Positions 51,942-64,000 are shown, counted from the stretch's first letter. The stretch is 64,000 nt of DNA from Luteimonas huabeiensis HB2 (GCF_000559025.1 NZ_JAAN01000024.1:1-64000); one strand, 5' to 3'. Numbers and translations: made by a program. Notes: generated by a model not told the origin, from the letters alone.

Positions 51942-52013
51942 GCGCAACCCCGGCAGGCGGAAAGCGCGGATTCTAGGAAGTCGCGCGTCGAGACGAGGTG
52001 CGCCGGCGCGCGC

Positions 52014-53888
<1,875 letters not shown>

Positions 53889-53961
53889 CGGCGCATTGTA
53901 GCGGCGCGCCGCCGGCCGCAGCCGCGCGGGCTCATGGCGCGCGGCCGCACGGCGCGCGCGC

Positions 53962-54546
53962 TCACCACACCAGGTCGTCGGGCACCCGGTACTTCGGGTC
54001 GGCGTAGGGATCGTCGTCGGCGGGCGCCTGCGGATCCACCTTGAGCGCCACCGCCGGCGCGAACACCTGCTCGGCCTCGGCCAGCAGCGCGGCGGTCACC
54101 AGCAGGTAGCGGCCGTCGATCTGCAGCACCCCCAGTTCGCCCGCGTTGAGCGCGCGCAGTTGCTCCGCGGTCACGTACACGCGCTTGATCTTGCCGCCGT
54201 ACTCGAAATGCCGGGCGATATCGGCATCGTCGCGGTTCAGGGTCTTGCCCTTGACCAGCGCGGCCAGGCGCGCCCGCGCCTCGCGGCGCTGCCGCGCCTC
54301 CTCCTGCTTGCGGCGCTCGGCCTCGATCCGCTCGTCCTTTTCCTTCTGCGCGCGGATCGCGTAGGCCTTGGCCAGGTCGATGTCCTCGCGCGGGCGCGGC
54401 TTGCGCCCCTTGCCGGGCGGCGCGGCGTCCTTGCGCGGCGGGCGCGCGTCGCCGCCGGCGCGTTGCGGCCGCGGCGACGGCTTGCGCTCGGGGCGCGAGG
54501 CCTTGAAGCCCAGGTTCAGCAACTGGTCGCGCAGGGAGTCGGTCAT
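53962..54546 (-). CDS. DUF2058 family protein (YaiL-like)
   Basis: A 194-residue protein. The N-terminus MTDSLRDQLLNLGFK and the Arg/Pro-rich then Lys/Glu-rich coiled region (about 60-100) precede a conserved C-terminal domain (RHFEYGGKIKRVYVTAEQ, LGVLQIDGRYLLV). It is described in other bacteria as nucleoid- or RNA-associated, but function is unproven. It lies 10 bp downstream of slyX. Confidence 0.9.
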   Translation of the reverse strand: MTDSLRDQLLNLGFKASRPERKPSPRPQRAGGDARPPRKDAAPPGKGRKPRPREDIDLAKAYAIRAQKEKDERIEAERRKQEEARQRREARARLAALVKGKTLNRDDADIARHFEYGGKIKRVYVTAEQLRALNAGELGVLQIDGRYLLVTAALLAEAEQVFAPAVALKVDPQAPADDDPYADPKYRVPDDLVW

Positions 54547-54556
54547 CGTCGGTCGT

Positions 54557-54772
54557 TCAGTAATGGGGCGGCGGCGGCTCCTCCGCCGGATCGGCGTAGA
54601 ACGCGCCGCGCGCCTGCTTGAGCTCTTCCAGGCTATGGCGCAGCAGTTCCGCGTTCTGCGCGGCCTGCAGGCGCACCTGCGCCAGCGCGTCGCTCAGTTC
54701 GTTGAGGGCGTGTTCCTGGAACGCGACCCGCGTCTCCAGTTCCACCACCCGCTGCTCGAGTTCCTGGCTCAT
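54557..54772 (-). CDS. slyX: SlyX family protein
   Basis: A 71-residue coiled-coil protein with the family pattern LEQRVVELETRVAFQEHALNEL at the N-terminus and a Pro-rich end (PPPPHY). Function is unknown in all species. In E. coli slyX is near the FKBP-type gene slyD; here FKBP genes lie immediately upstream, which supports the identification. The start uses GAGGG just before the ATG. Confidence 0.88.
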   Translation of the reverse strand: MSQELEQRVVELETRVAFQEHALNELSDALAQVRLQAAQNAELLRHSLEELKQARGAFYADPAEEPPPPHY

Positions 54773-54875
54773 CCCTCGCTCTCCACGCCGCGCGACCGCC
54801 CCTGCGGCCGCGCGCGCAGGCGCGGCCGCGGTGCCGTCGCCGGATCGGCGCGCCGGCCTGCGACCGGCGCCGCCA

Positions 54876-55646
54876 TCATTCGCCGCCGGCCGGCAACACG
54901 TCCAGCAGCTCGACCTGGAAGTCGAGCGCGGAATTCGGCGGGATCGGGCCGCCCGGGGTGCCCTGCTCGCCATAGGCCAGCCGGCTCGGGATCCAGACCC
55001 GGTACTTCGCGCCCGGCTGCATCAGCTGCAGCGCTTCCTGCCAGCCGGGGATGATCTCGGACAGGGCGAACTCCACCGGCTCGCCGCGCTCGATCGAGCT
55101 GTCGAACACCGTGCCGTCCAGCAGCTTGCCCTCGTAGTGCACGCGCACCCGGTCGCTGGGCTTGGGCGACTGGCCGCTGCCGGCGGTCAGCACCTGGTAC
55201 TGCAGCCCGGACTCGGTGGTCTGCACGCCTTCCTTCGCGCCGTTCTCGGCGAAGAACTTCTCCGCCTGCTCGGCGCGCGCCTTGGCCTCGGCGGCCTGGC
55301 GCTCCTGCATGCGGGCGGACAGGCCCTGCATCACCTGCATCACCTGCTCGTTGCTGAGCTTGGGGTCCTTGTCGTCGAGCACGTCGCGGATGCCGTCCAG
55401 CATGGCGTCGAGGTCGACCTCCTCGTGGATCGGCTTGATCGAGTTGCCGAGATCCAGGCCGATGGCGTAGCCCACCTGCTCGCGGTTGGTCTTCAGGCCC
55501 TCGACCTGCACCGCGGGTGCGGCGCCGTCGGCGGCGGCATCGGCGGCCGGCGCCTGGCCGTCCTCGATCTTCTTGCAGGCCGACAGGCCCACGGCGGTGG
55601 CGAGCGCGAGCGCGGACAGGGTCAGGGCGCTGCGGGAAATCTTCAT
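54876..55646 (-). CDS. FKBP-type peptidyl-prolyl isomerase lipoprotein (Mip/FkpA-like)
   Basis: A 256-residue protein with lipobox LSAC (Cys24). An N-terminal FKBP_N dimerisation domain (QVGYAIGLDLGNSI to about 140, helical) precedes the FKBP domain (about 145-250) with VHYEGKLLDGTVFDSS, GWQEALQLM and PPNSALDFQVELLD. It folds envelope proteins by proline isomerisation and chaperoning. A related gene is immediately upstream in the same direction, 59 bp away. Confidence 0.93.
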   Translation of the reverse strand: MKISRSALTLSALALATAVGLSACKKIEDGQAPAADAAADGAAPAVQVEGLKTNREQVGYAIGLDLGNSIKPIHEEVDLDAMLDGIRDVLDDKDPKLSNEQVMQVMQGLSARMQERQAAEAKARAEQAEKFFAENGAKEGVQTTESGLQYQVLTAGSGQSPKPSDRVRVHYEGKLLDGTVFDSSIERGEPVEFALSEIIPGWQEALQLMQPGAKYRVWIPSRLAYGEQGTPGGPIPPNSALDFQVELLDVLPAGGE

Positions 55647-55705
55647 GGGGAAACTCCTGGGGGAATCCTGCGGGGGATGGACGCGGCCGGGGAGCGCGCG
55701 GTCGA

Positions 55706-56644
55706 TCAGAGGATGTCGAGCAGCTCGACGTCGAACACGAGCGTGGAATTGGGCGGAATGCCCTGGGTGCCCTGGGCGCCGTAGCCGAGGTGGCCAGGGA
55801 TCCAGAACCGGTACTTGCTGCCGATCGGCATCAGCGCGACGCCCTCGGTCCAGCCCGGGATCACCTGGTTCAGCCCGAACTCCGCCGGCTGCGCGCGCTC
55901 GTAGGAGCTGTCGAAGACGGTGCCGTCGAGCAGCTTGCCCTCGTAGTGCACGCGCACCCGGTCGCTGGGCACCGGGCGCCGGCCGGAACCTTGGCGCACC
56001 ACCATGTACTGCAGGCCCGACGCGGTCGCCTGCACGCCGGCGCGGGTGCGGTTCTCGGCCAGGAACGCCTCGCCCTCGGCGCGGTTGCGTTCGCCGGCCC
56101 GCGCGGCCTCGGCCTCCATCTCCTTCTGTACCCGCGCCGAGAAGGCCTGCCGCAGGGCGTCGGCGCGCGCCTGGTCGAGCAGCGGCTCGCCGCCCTCCAC
56201 GCGCGTGCGCAGGCCCTGGATCAGCACCGGCAGATCGAACTCGCCCCGGATCGGCAGCAGCGAGCGGCCGATGTCGGCGCCGACCATCAGGCCGACCTTC
56301 TCGCGGTCCACCTCCGGCGGCGGCGTGCCCGGCGGCATGCCGGGCGGCGTCTGCCCGTTGCGCAGCGCCACGCGCTGCATCAGCGCCTGCGCGGTCTGCG
56401 CCACCTCCTGCTCCGACAGCAGCGGCTCGCCGCCCTCGAAGGCGTTGCGGATGCTGCGCTCGAGCGCGGCGTAATCGATGTCGGGACCGACCGGGGCGAT
56501 CGACTGGCCGACATCCATGCCCACCATGTAACTGACCTGCGCCCGCTCGCCTTCCAGGCTGCTCACCTGGGCCAGGGCGGGGACGGCGACGGCGCAGGCC
56601 GCGGCCAGACACAGCGCGGCGGCGCCGCGCATCGCGTTCTTCAT
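55706..56644 (-). CDS. FKBP-type isomerase with duplicated N-terminal domain
   Basis: A 312-residue periplasmic FKBP with a Sec signal ending PALAQ. Two copies of the FKBP_N-like element follow, SYMVGMDVGQSI (about 38-49) and GLMVGADIGRSL (about 117-128), separated by a Gly/Pro-rich linker (GMPPGTPPPE). The C-terminal FKBP domain (VHYEGKLLDGTVFDSS) ends at VFDVELLDIL. Typical Mip/FkpA proteins have one such element, so this is a tandem duplication. The catalytic domain is very close to that of the neighbour at 54876, suggesting gene duplication. Confidence 0.9.
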   Translation of the reverse strand: MKNAMRGAAALCLAAACAVAVPALAQVSSLEGERAQVSYMVGMDVGQSIAPVGPDIDYAALERSIRNAFEGGEPLLSEQEVAQTAQALMQRVALRNGQTPPGMPPGTPPPEVDREKVGLMVGADIGRSLLPIRGEFDLPVLIQGLRTRVEGGEPLLDQARADALRQAFSARVQKEMEAEAARAGERNRAEGEAFLAENRTRAGVQATASGLQYMVVRQGSGRRPVPSDRVRVHYEGKLLDGTVFDSSYERAQPAEFGLNQVIPGWTEGVALMPIGSKYRFWIPGHLGYGAQGTQGIPPNSTLVFDVELLDIL

Positions 56645-56738
56645 CGTGGAAAACTCCGGGCAGGTAGGTGACGCCGCAACCGCGGCGCGACGGGCCGCTA
56701 TTGTCGGGGCTGCCGCGGCCGCGGGCAATCGCGTGCGT

Positions 56739-57299
56739 TCAGCGCGGCGCGGGCTGCGCCAGCGCGCGCTCGATGGCGTCCACGATCGCCGGATCCTCGG
56801 GGTCGGTGCGGCTGCCCCAGTCGGCCAGCACCCGCCCGTCGCGGCCCACCAGGTACTTGTGGAAGTTCCACTGCGGCACCGACCCGCCGCTGCCCGCGGC
56901 CAGGTCGCGGAACAGCGGGGTGGCCCGCTCGCCGATCACGTGCACGCGCTCGAACATCGGGAAGCGCACCCCGTAGGTCAGGGTGCAGAATTCCTGGATC
57001 TGCGCCTCGTCCTCGAACTCCTGCTCCTTGAAGTCGCCGGAGGGGAAGCCCAGCACCGAGAACCCCTGCGGGCCGTAGCGCGCGTGCAGGCGTTCGAGCG
57101 CCTCGAACTGCGGCGCCAGGCCGCACTTGCTCGCGGTGTTGACCACCAGCAGCACCTGGCCGCCGTAGGTCGCCTGCAGATCGACCGGCTCGCGGCCGGC
57201 GAGCGGGCGGTAGCGGTGCTCCAGCACGCTTTCGGATGCTTGCGCGCAGGCGCCGACCACCATCAGCAAGAACAAGCAACACATTGATTTGATTGACAT
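56739..57299 (-). CDS. Glutathione peroxidase-like lipoprotein with altered Gln motif
   Basis: A 186-residue protein. The signal ends VVGAC (Cys18), predicting a lipoprotein. The peroxidatic Cys59 (NTASKCGLAPQ) and Trp144-Asn145 (QWNFHKY) are present. The usual FPCNQF motif reads FPSGDF (85-90), so the catalytic Gln is replaced by Asp89. It may use thioredoxin-like partners or be altered in activity. Start codon choice is uncertain: ATGs at 57311 and 57323 are in frame; 57299 has GGGG at a suitable distance. Confidence 0.85.
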   Translation of the reverse strand: MSIKSMCCLFLLMVVGACAQASESVLEHRYRPLAGREPVDLQATYGGQVLLVVNTASKCGLAPQFEALERLHARYGPQGFSVLGFPSGDFKEQEFEDEAQIQEFCTLTYGVRFPMFERVHVIGERATPLFRDLAAGSGGSVPQWNFHKYLVGRDGRVLADWGSRTDPEDPAIVDAIERALAQPAPR

Positions 57300-57357
57300 C
57301 ACGATCCCCATCTCGAGTGGCATCGCAGGACAGGCCGGGACTGGCCTGGGGCAACGC

Positions 57358-57398
57358 TTGACCGCCGCCGAACTGGTGTTATAGTTACATACAACACC
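57358..57398 (+). promoter_or_regulatory. Promoter and operator of the GntR/ABC operon
   Basis: TTGACC (57358-57363), 16 bp, TATAGT (57380-57385): a strong promoter. An inverted repeat with arms GGTGTT (57375-57380) and AACACC (57393-57398) and further partial symmetry (GTGTTrTA in each arm) overlaps the -10. It is the expected place for autorepression by the YtrA-type GntR protein encoded at 57849. The first gene starts 38 bp after the -10. Confidence 0.7.
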
Positions 57399-57423
57399 GA
57401 TCAACCAGGGCAGGAGGTTCGGC

Positions 57424-57846
57424 ATGAACCGCAAGCTCCACCACACGATACTGGCTTTCTCCCTCGCCGGCCTGGCCGCGCTGGCCGGGCTGCTGGCCCT
57501 CCGACCGGCACCGCCGGCGGCCGACCCCGCGGCCGCGGCGCGGAGCGCCCCGGTGCCGCCGACGACCGAGGCGGCCATCGATGCCCAGGCCGAGCGGCTG
57601 GAGCGCGCGCTGGCCGAGGCGACGTCGCCCGCCGAGACCGCGTCCGTGATCGGCGGCTTCGTGGCCGCGGCCGCCGCGCTCGGTGCGTTGGCGGCGCTGG
57701 AAGGCGAGGACGCCCCGCCCCCCCCGGACGGCGCCCGCCCCGGCGAGACCGATGCCGAGCCGGCACGGCGCGCCCGCGCCAAGCGGCGGGCCATCGCCAT
57801 GCCCTACTTCTCCTTCTCCCACGGCGCCCGCCAGGGACGGAGCTGA
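57424..57846 (+). CDS. Small two-span membrane protein, first gene of the GntR/ABC operon
   Basis: A 140-residue protein with hydrophobic segments at about 8-26 (TILAFSLAGLAALAGLLAL) and 75-93 (VIGGFVAAAAALGALAALE), separated by an acidic/Pro-rich loop. It ends in a basic tail. No family was recognised. It is only 2 bp from the regulator gene and probably forms part of the same envelope-stress or transport response. Confidence 0.7.
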   Translation: MNRKLHHTILAFSLAGLAALAGLLALRPAPPAADPAAAARSAPVPPTTEAAIDAQAERLERALAEATSPAETASVIGGFVAAAAALGALAALEGEDAPPPPDGARPGETDAEPARRARAKRRAIAMPYFSFSHGARQGRS

Positions 57847-57848
57847 CC

Positions 57849-58220
57849 ATGGCCAACATCCAGTGGAACGAGGGCGCGCCGATCTACCGGCAGCTGAAGG
57901 AACGCGTCATCGCGATGATGCTCGACGGCGTCCTCAAGCCGGGCGACGCGCTGCCCTCGGTGCGCCAGGTCGCCGCCGACTACCAACTCAACCCCATCAC
58001 CGTCTCGCGCGCCTACCAGGAACTGGCCGACGAATCGCTGGTGGAAAAACGCAGGGGCCTGGGGATGTTCGTGACCGAAGAAGCGTCGAAGAAGCTGCTC
58101 GCCAGCGAGCGGGAGCGGTTCCTGCGCGAGGAATGGCCGCAGGTGCTCGAACGCATCCAGCGCCTGGGCCTGAGCCTGGACCAGTTGATGAAGCCGGTAC
58201 GCAACGGAGGTGGGGAATGA
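57849..58220 (+). CDS. GntR family regulator, YtrA subfamily
   Basis: A 123-residue protein. The winged-helix DNA-binding domain (about 8-75) shows APIYRQLKERVIAMML, LPSVRQVAADYQLNPITVSRAY and GLGMFV. A short helical C-terminal dimerisation tail replaces the large effector domain of other GntR proteins, typical of YtrA. It regulates adjoining ABC genes, probably through the palindrome over the promoter. Its stop overlaps the ABC ATPase start (ATGA). Confidence 0.9.
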   Translation: MANIQWNEGAPIYRQLKERVIAMMLDGVLKPGDALPSVRQVAADYQLNPITVSRAYQELADESLVEKRRGLGMFVTEEASKKLLASERERFLREEWPQVLERIQRLGLSLDQLMKPVRNGGGE

Positions 58221-59086
58221 ACGCGCACGGCAACGTGATCGAGGCGCGCGATCTGCGCAAGACCTACAGGAACACGGTGGCGCTCGACGGCGCCAGCTTC
58301 GAGATCGCGCCCGGCCGCATCGTCGGGCTGATCGGCCCCAACGGCGCCGGCAAGACCACCGCGCTCAAGGCGCTGCTCGGCCTGATCCGGGTCGACGGCG
58401 AGCTGCGCGTACTGGGCCTGGACCCGGGCCGCGAGCGCGACCGGCTGATGAACGACGTCTGCTTCATCGCCGACGTGGCGGTGCTGCCGCGCTGGTTGCG
58501 GGTGGGCCAGGCCATCGACTACGTGGAGGGCGTGCACCCGCGCTTCGACCGCGCGCGCTGCGAGCGCTTCCTGGCGGGTACCAAGCTCAAGCCCGGCGCC
58601 CGGGTGCGGGAGCTGTCCAAGGGCATGATCGTGCAGCTGCACCTGGCGCTGGTGATGGCCATCGACGTGCGCCTGCTGGTGCTCGACGAGCCGACCCTGG
58701 GCCTGGACATCCTGTACCGCAAGGAGTTCTACCAGCGCCTGCTGGAGGACTACTTCGACGAGCAGAAGACCATCCTCATCACCACCCACCAGGTCGAGGA
58801 GATCGAGCACATCCTGACCGACGTGATGTTCATCCGCGACGGCAAGGTGGTGCTGGACGCCTCGATGGACGAAGTCGGCGAGCGCTTCGTGGAGCTGCTG
58901 GTGGACGCCGCCCACGCCGACGACGCCCGCGCCCTGGGCCCGATGAGCGAGCGCGCGCTGCCGTTCGGCAAGACCGTGATGCTGTTCGACGGCGTCAGCC
59001 AGGCCGGCCTGGCGCCCTACGGCGAGACGCGCACGCCCGGCCTGGCCGACCTGTTCGTGGCCCAGATGAAGGGGACCTACGCATGA
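58217..59086 (+). CDS. ABC transporter ATP-binding protein (YtrB type)
   Basis: A 289-residue ATPase. Walker A GPNGAGKT is at 40-47, the signature is degenerate (ELSKGMIVQ), as in YtrB-type ATPases, and the Walker B segment is LLVLDEPTLGLD. The C-terminal extension (about 215-289) follows. It pairs with the permease overlapping it by four bases. The exported substrate is unknown; related systems respond to cell-wall antibiotics. Confidence 0.92.
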   Translation: MNAHGNVIEARDLRKTYRNTVALDGASFEIAPGRIVGLIGPNGAGKTTALKALLGLIRVDGELRVLGLDPGRERDRLMNDVCFIADVAVLPRWLRVGQAIDYVEGVHPRFDRARCERFLAGTKLKPGARVRELSKGMIVQLHLALVMAIDVRLLVLDEPTLGLDILYRKEFYQRLLEDYFDEQKTILITTHQVEEIEHILTDVMFIRDGKVVLDASMDEVGERFVELLVDAAHADDARALGPMSERALPFGKTVMLFDGVSQAGLAPYGETRTPGLADLFVAQMKGTYA

Positions 59087-60144
59087 ACGCGCACACCGAA
59101 ACCCGCCCCGCCCGCGCGCCGGCGCCGGCGCCGCGGCCGCTGCGGCGGCATCCCTTCGCGATGCTGCTGCGACGGGAGTTCTGGGAACACAAGGGCGGCT
59201 TCCTATGGGCGCCGGCGGTCGCCGGCGCGATCTCGCTGGGCCTGACCGCGATCTTCGCCGTCGTCGCGCTGGTCGCCGCGCGCCGGGCCGCCGCCGACGG
59301 CGGGATCGTCATCGACGGCGTGACCGTCAACGGGCTCGACCTCAGCCTGCTGATGCAGCAGCTCAGCCGCGAGGACCTGCGCGAGCTCCTGGCCACGCTG
59401 GACATGAGCCTGATGATGGCCTCCAGCTGGCCCTTCATCGTCATGGCCTTCGTGGTGTTCTTCTACTGCCTGGGCGCGCTGTACGACGACCGCAAGGACC
59501 GCAGCGTGCTGTTCTGGAAATCGATGCCGGTCTCCGACCGCGACACCGTGCTGTCCAAGGTGGCGAGCGCGCTGCTGGTGGCGCCGGTACTGGCCACCGT
59601 CGCGGCGCTGGCCACGATGCTGCTGTTCGCACTGCTGCTGACCGCGCTGGTCGCCAGCCACGGCGGCGACGCCTTCCAGCTCGTGTGGGCCGGTGGCGCG
59701 CCGTTCAAGCTGGCGCTGTACTTCGTCGCCGCGATCCCGGTCTACGCGGTCTGGGCGCTGCCCACCGTCGGCTGGCTGCTGCTGTGCTCGGCCTGGGCGC
59801 GCAACAAGCCGTTCCTGTGGGCGGTGCTGGTGCCGGTGCTGCTGGGCCTGTTCGTGTGGTGGTTCAACGCGATGCAGCTGTTCGGCGCGGAGACCGCATG
59901 GTTCTGGAAGAACATCGTCGGCCGCCTGCTGCTGGGCGTGGTCCCGCTCGGCTGGCTGGACAGCGTCGACGTCGAGGCGCTCGCCGCCGCGGGCCGGGTC
60001 GATCTGCAGGGCGTACGCGGCTTCTGGAGCCTGGGCATGCTGTACTCGAGCTTCCTGTCGCCGAAGATGTGGGCCGGCGCCATCGCCGGCGCCGCGATGA
60101 TCGCCGGCGCGGTGCGCCTGCGCCGCTGGCGGGACGAGGGCTGA
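59083..60144 (+). CDS. ABC transporter permease
   Basis: A 353-residue membrane protein with about six spans, a large periplasmic loop after the first span (about residues 70-115), and the segment YDDRKDRSVLFWKSMPVSD typical of ABC-2-like permeases. Its start overlaps the ATPase stop (ATGA). It belongs to the same GntR-controlled operon. Confidence 0.9.
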   Translation: MNAHTETRPARAPAPAPRPLRRHPFAMLLRREFWEHKGGFLWAPAVAGAISLGLTAIFAVVALVAARRAAADGGIVIDGVTVNGLDLSLLMQQLSREDLRELLATLDMSLMMASSWPFIVMAFVVFFYCLGALYDDRKDRSVLFWKSMPVSDRDTVLSKVASALLVAPVLATVAALATMLLFALLLTALVASHGGDAFQLVWAGGAPFKLALYFVAAIPVYAVWALPTVGWLLLCSAWARNKPFLWAVLVPVLLGLFVWWFNAMQLFGAETAWFWKNIVGRLLLGVVPLGWLDSVDVEALAAAGRVDLQGVRGFWSLGMLYSSFLSPKMWAGAIAGAAMIAGAVRLRRWRDEG

Positions 60145-60147
60145 ACG

Positions 60148-61002
60148 ATGGCTCGCCCCTCCTTTCCCGTTCGACTGGCCCCCGCGCTCGCCCTCGCCGC
60201 GGGCCTCGCCCTGCCCTTCGCCGGCGGCGCGCAGGCGCCGCACTGCCGCCACGCCGAGCCGCGCCAGCTGCAGCTCGACCTGGCCGGGGCGAAGACGATC
60301 CTGTTCGAGATCGGCCGGCACACCCTGCGCCTGGACGCGGCCGCCGGCGCCGACGGCGCGCTGCAGGGCCGCGCCTGCGCCTCCAGCGCCGGCCTGCTCG
60401 ACGGCCTGGTCCTCGCGCAGCGGCGCGACGGCGACAAGCTGGTGGTGACGCTCGCCGAGGATCGCCCGCGCGGGTTTTCCCTGGGCCGGCGCTACGCCTA
60501 CCTGGACATCGCCGGCAGCGTGCCCGACGGCGTGCTGGTGCAGCTGAAGGTGGGCTCCGGCGACGCCCGGCTGAGCGGCGCCGCCGCCGCCAGCGCCGAC
60601 GTCGGTTCGGGCGACGTGGAACTGCGCAACATCCGCGGCCGGGTCACCGCCAAGGTCGGCTCGGGCGACCTCGGCATCGAGGACGCCGGCGCGCTGGAAG
60701 TGCTGTCGCTCGGCTCCGGCGACCTCGTCGCCCGGCGCCTGGCCGGTCCGGTCCGCGTCGGCAACGTCGGCTCCGGCGATCTCGAGCTGCAGGGCGTGGA
60801 CGGCCCGGTGGAGATCGGCGCCATCGGCTCCGGCGACGTCTCGGTGGCCGACGTGCGCGGCAGCGTGACGGTCGGCTCGCTCGGCTCGGGCGACCTCGAC
60901 GTGCGCAACGTGCGCGGCGATCTGCGCCTGCGCGCCAAGGGCAGCGGCGACGTCGACCACGACGGAGTGACCGGCGCCGTCGAGCTGCCGCGCCGGCGCT
61001 GA
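60148..61002 (+). CDS. Secreted GSGD-repeat beta-helix protein (DUF2807/DUF4097-like)
   Basis: A 284-residue protein with a Sec signal (LALAAGLALPFAGGAQA). From about residue 130 there are eight regularly spaced GSGD turns, 17-19 residues apart (VGSGDARL, VGSGDVEL, VGSGDLGI, LGSGDLVA and so on), as in right-handed beta-helical head-domain proteins of the DUF2807/DUF4097 class. Two cysteines lie before the repeats. It starts 3 bp after the permease stop and so is in the same operon. These proteins are common next to GntR/ABC systems but functionally undefined. Confidence 0.85.
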   Translation: MARPSFPVRLAPALALAAGLALPFAGGAQAPHCRHAEPRQLQLDLAGAKTILFEIGRHTLRLDAAAGADGALQGRACASSAGLLDGLVLAQRRDGDKLVVTLAEDRPRGFSLGRRYAYLDIAGSVPDGVLVQLKVGSGDARLSGAAAASADVGSGDVELRNIRGRVTAKVGSGDLGIEDAGALEVLSLGSGDLVARRLAGPVRVGNVGSGDLELQGVDGPVEIGAIGSGDVSVADVRGSVTVGSLGSGDLDVRNVRGDLRLRAKGSGDVDHDGVTGAVELPRRR

Positions 61003-61034
61003 GCGCCGGCGTCCCCAGGGCGATCGACCGCGCC

Positions 61035-61724
61035 ATGCGCGCAAACGGGGAGAACGGCGCATTGGAAACCGAACTGCAGACGCGCCTGCGGCGCCTGGAG
61101 CGCGCCCATCGCCGCCTCGCGGGCGGGCTGGCGCTGGCCTCGCTGCTGCTGGCGGCCGCGATCGCCGCGATCGCCTGGCTCGCGACCCGCGCGCCCGAAG
61201 ACAGCCTGCGGGTGAGCGAGCTGGTGGTGACCGACCCGCAGGGCGTGGCGCGGGTGCGCATCGGCGGCGACCTGCCCGACGCCGTCATCGAAGGCCGCCG
61301 CGTACCGCGCGGCAGCAAGGCGGCCGGCGTCGTGCTGTACGACCGCAGCGGCCAGGAACGCGGCGGCTACGTCACCTGGGACGAGGGCGACAACATCGGC
61401 CTGACCCTGGACGGCCGCCGCGGCCAGAACGCGCTGTTCGTGGCCGGCCCCGACGGCTCGGCCGCGCTGCAGCTCTGGCACGGCGACGGGCTGATCGAGC
61501 TGCGCGCCGACGGCGACGGCGCCCGCCTGAGCCAGAGCGTCGGCCAGCGGGTCGCGCTGCAGCAACCGGCGATCGCCCGGATCGGCGCGCGCACCTGCGC
61601 GCTGTTCCGCGACGGCCTGCGCAGCGAGGTGCCCGACGGGCTGGACCCGGCGCAGGTCCGCGGCATCTGCCTGCGGCGCTTCGCCGAATCCGCCTGCGCC
61701 GCCTGCCTCGACGACGCACCCTGA
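61035..61724 (+). CDS. Single-span membrane protein of unknown function
   Basis: A 229-residue protein: a cytoplasmic N-terminal helix (about 8-28), one membrane span (LALASLLLAAAIAAIAWLA), then an extracytoplasmic beta-rich domain (about 55-190; segments ELVVTDPQGVARVRIGGDLP and GVVLYDRSGQERGGYVTWDE). The C-terminus is Cys-rich (GICLRRF, ESACAACLDD). No named family was recognised. It lies 32 bp after the GSGD-repeat gene and may be the last gene of that operon. It is convergent with fumC, 7 bp away. Confidence 0.75.
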   Translation: MRANGENGALETELQTRLRRLERAHRRLAGGLALASLLLAAAIAAIAWLATRAPEDSLRVSELVVTDPQGVARVRIGGDLPDAVIEGRRVPRGSKAAGVVLYDRSGQERGGYVTWDEGDNIGLTLDGRRGQNALFVAGPDGSAALQLWHGDGLIELRADGDGARLSQSVGQRVALQQPAIARIGARTCALFRDGLRSEVPDGLDPAQVRGICLRRFAESACAACLDDAP

Positions 61725-61731
61725 GGGGCGG

Positions 61732-64000
<2,269 letters not shown>

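Overview
The window is a very GC-rich (about 70% or more by eye) bacterial chromosome segment. Gene content and order point to the Xanthomonadaceae/Lysobacteraceae (a Lysobacter, Luteimonas or Pseudoxanthomonas relative). Indicators are an smc-zipA-ligA block, gyrA close to mtnA, a leucine-degradation (liu/mcc) cluster, many small lipoproteins with LAAC/LSAC-type lipoboxes, and intergenic palindromic repeats of the CCCCCGCTTGCGGGGG type. This placement is inference from gene content, not a database result. No rRNA, tRNA, CRISPR array, prophage or insertion sequence was seen.

Layout. 0-3 kb: an S8 serine protease-autotransporter that also carries a lipobox, diverging from a thiolase across a 24-bp perfect palindrome. 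4.4-5.6 kb: two small Ala-rich lipoproteins, each with a clear terminator. 5.7-14.7 kb: leucine/isovalerate degradation genes (liuB, liuC, liuD, liuE), split by a bactofilin plus zinc-ribbon pair and a Fur-boxed efeO-efeB iron pair. 15-25 kb: gyrA, then a secreted ankyrin protein and a lipase-fold protein sitting between gyrA and mtnA, then a DUF3011 lipoprotein, epmA and ligA. 25-30 kb: a stand-alone SecD-head-like lipoprotein, zipA and smc. 30-33 kb: an ABC exporter followed by a TlpA-like thioredoxin and an overlapping 66-residue Cys-rich secreted peptide. 33-38 kb: a redox/stress group (DUF488, fpr with a Fur-like palindrome, uspA, glutathione peroxidase) and a periplasmic M3 peptidase.

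38-41.3 kb is the most unusual part. After about 730 bp without a convincing gene comes an 829-residue fusion of a SAM-dependent methyltransferase with a PLP-dependent domain resembling molybdenum-cofactor sulfurase, with its lysine and GCFC cysteines intact. Its 3' end overlaps a convergent cfa gene.

41-57 kb: cfa, a DUF3298 lipoprotein, cspA, a GNAT, a Lys/Ala-rich histone H1-like protein, rhomboid protease, POT peptide transporter, M14 peptidase, EEP hydrolase, YbaY and MliC lipoproteins, a GST, uup, a DUF2058 protein, slyX, two FKBPs and a lipoprotein glutathione peroxidase. 57.3-61.7 kb: a YtrA-type GntR/ABC operon with a promoter-overlapping operator that continues into a GSGD-repeat secreted protein. 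61.7-64 kb: fumC and the start of purB (cut by the window end).

Leads for novelty, in order: the methyltransferase/Moco-sulfurase-like fusion; the thioredoxin plus Cys-rich peptide cassette; the ankyrin/lipase pair as a candidate immunity/effector module; and the GntR/ABC/GSGD operon.
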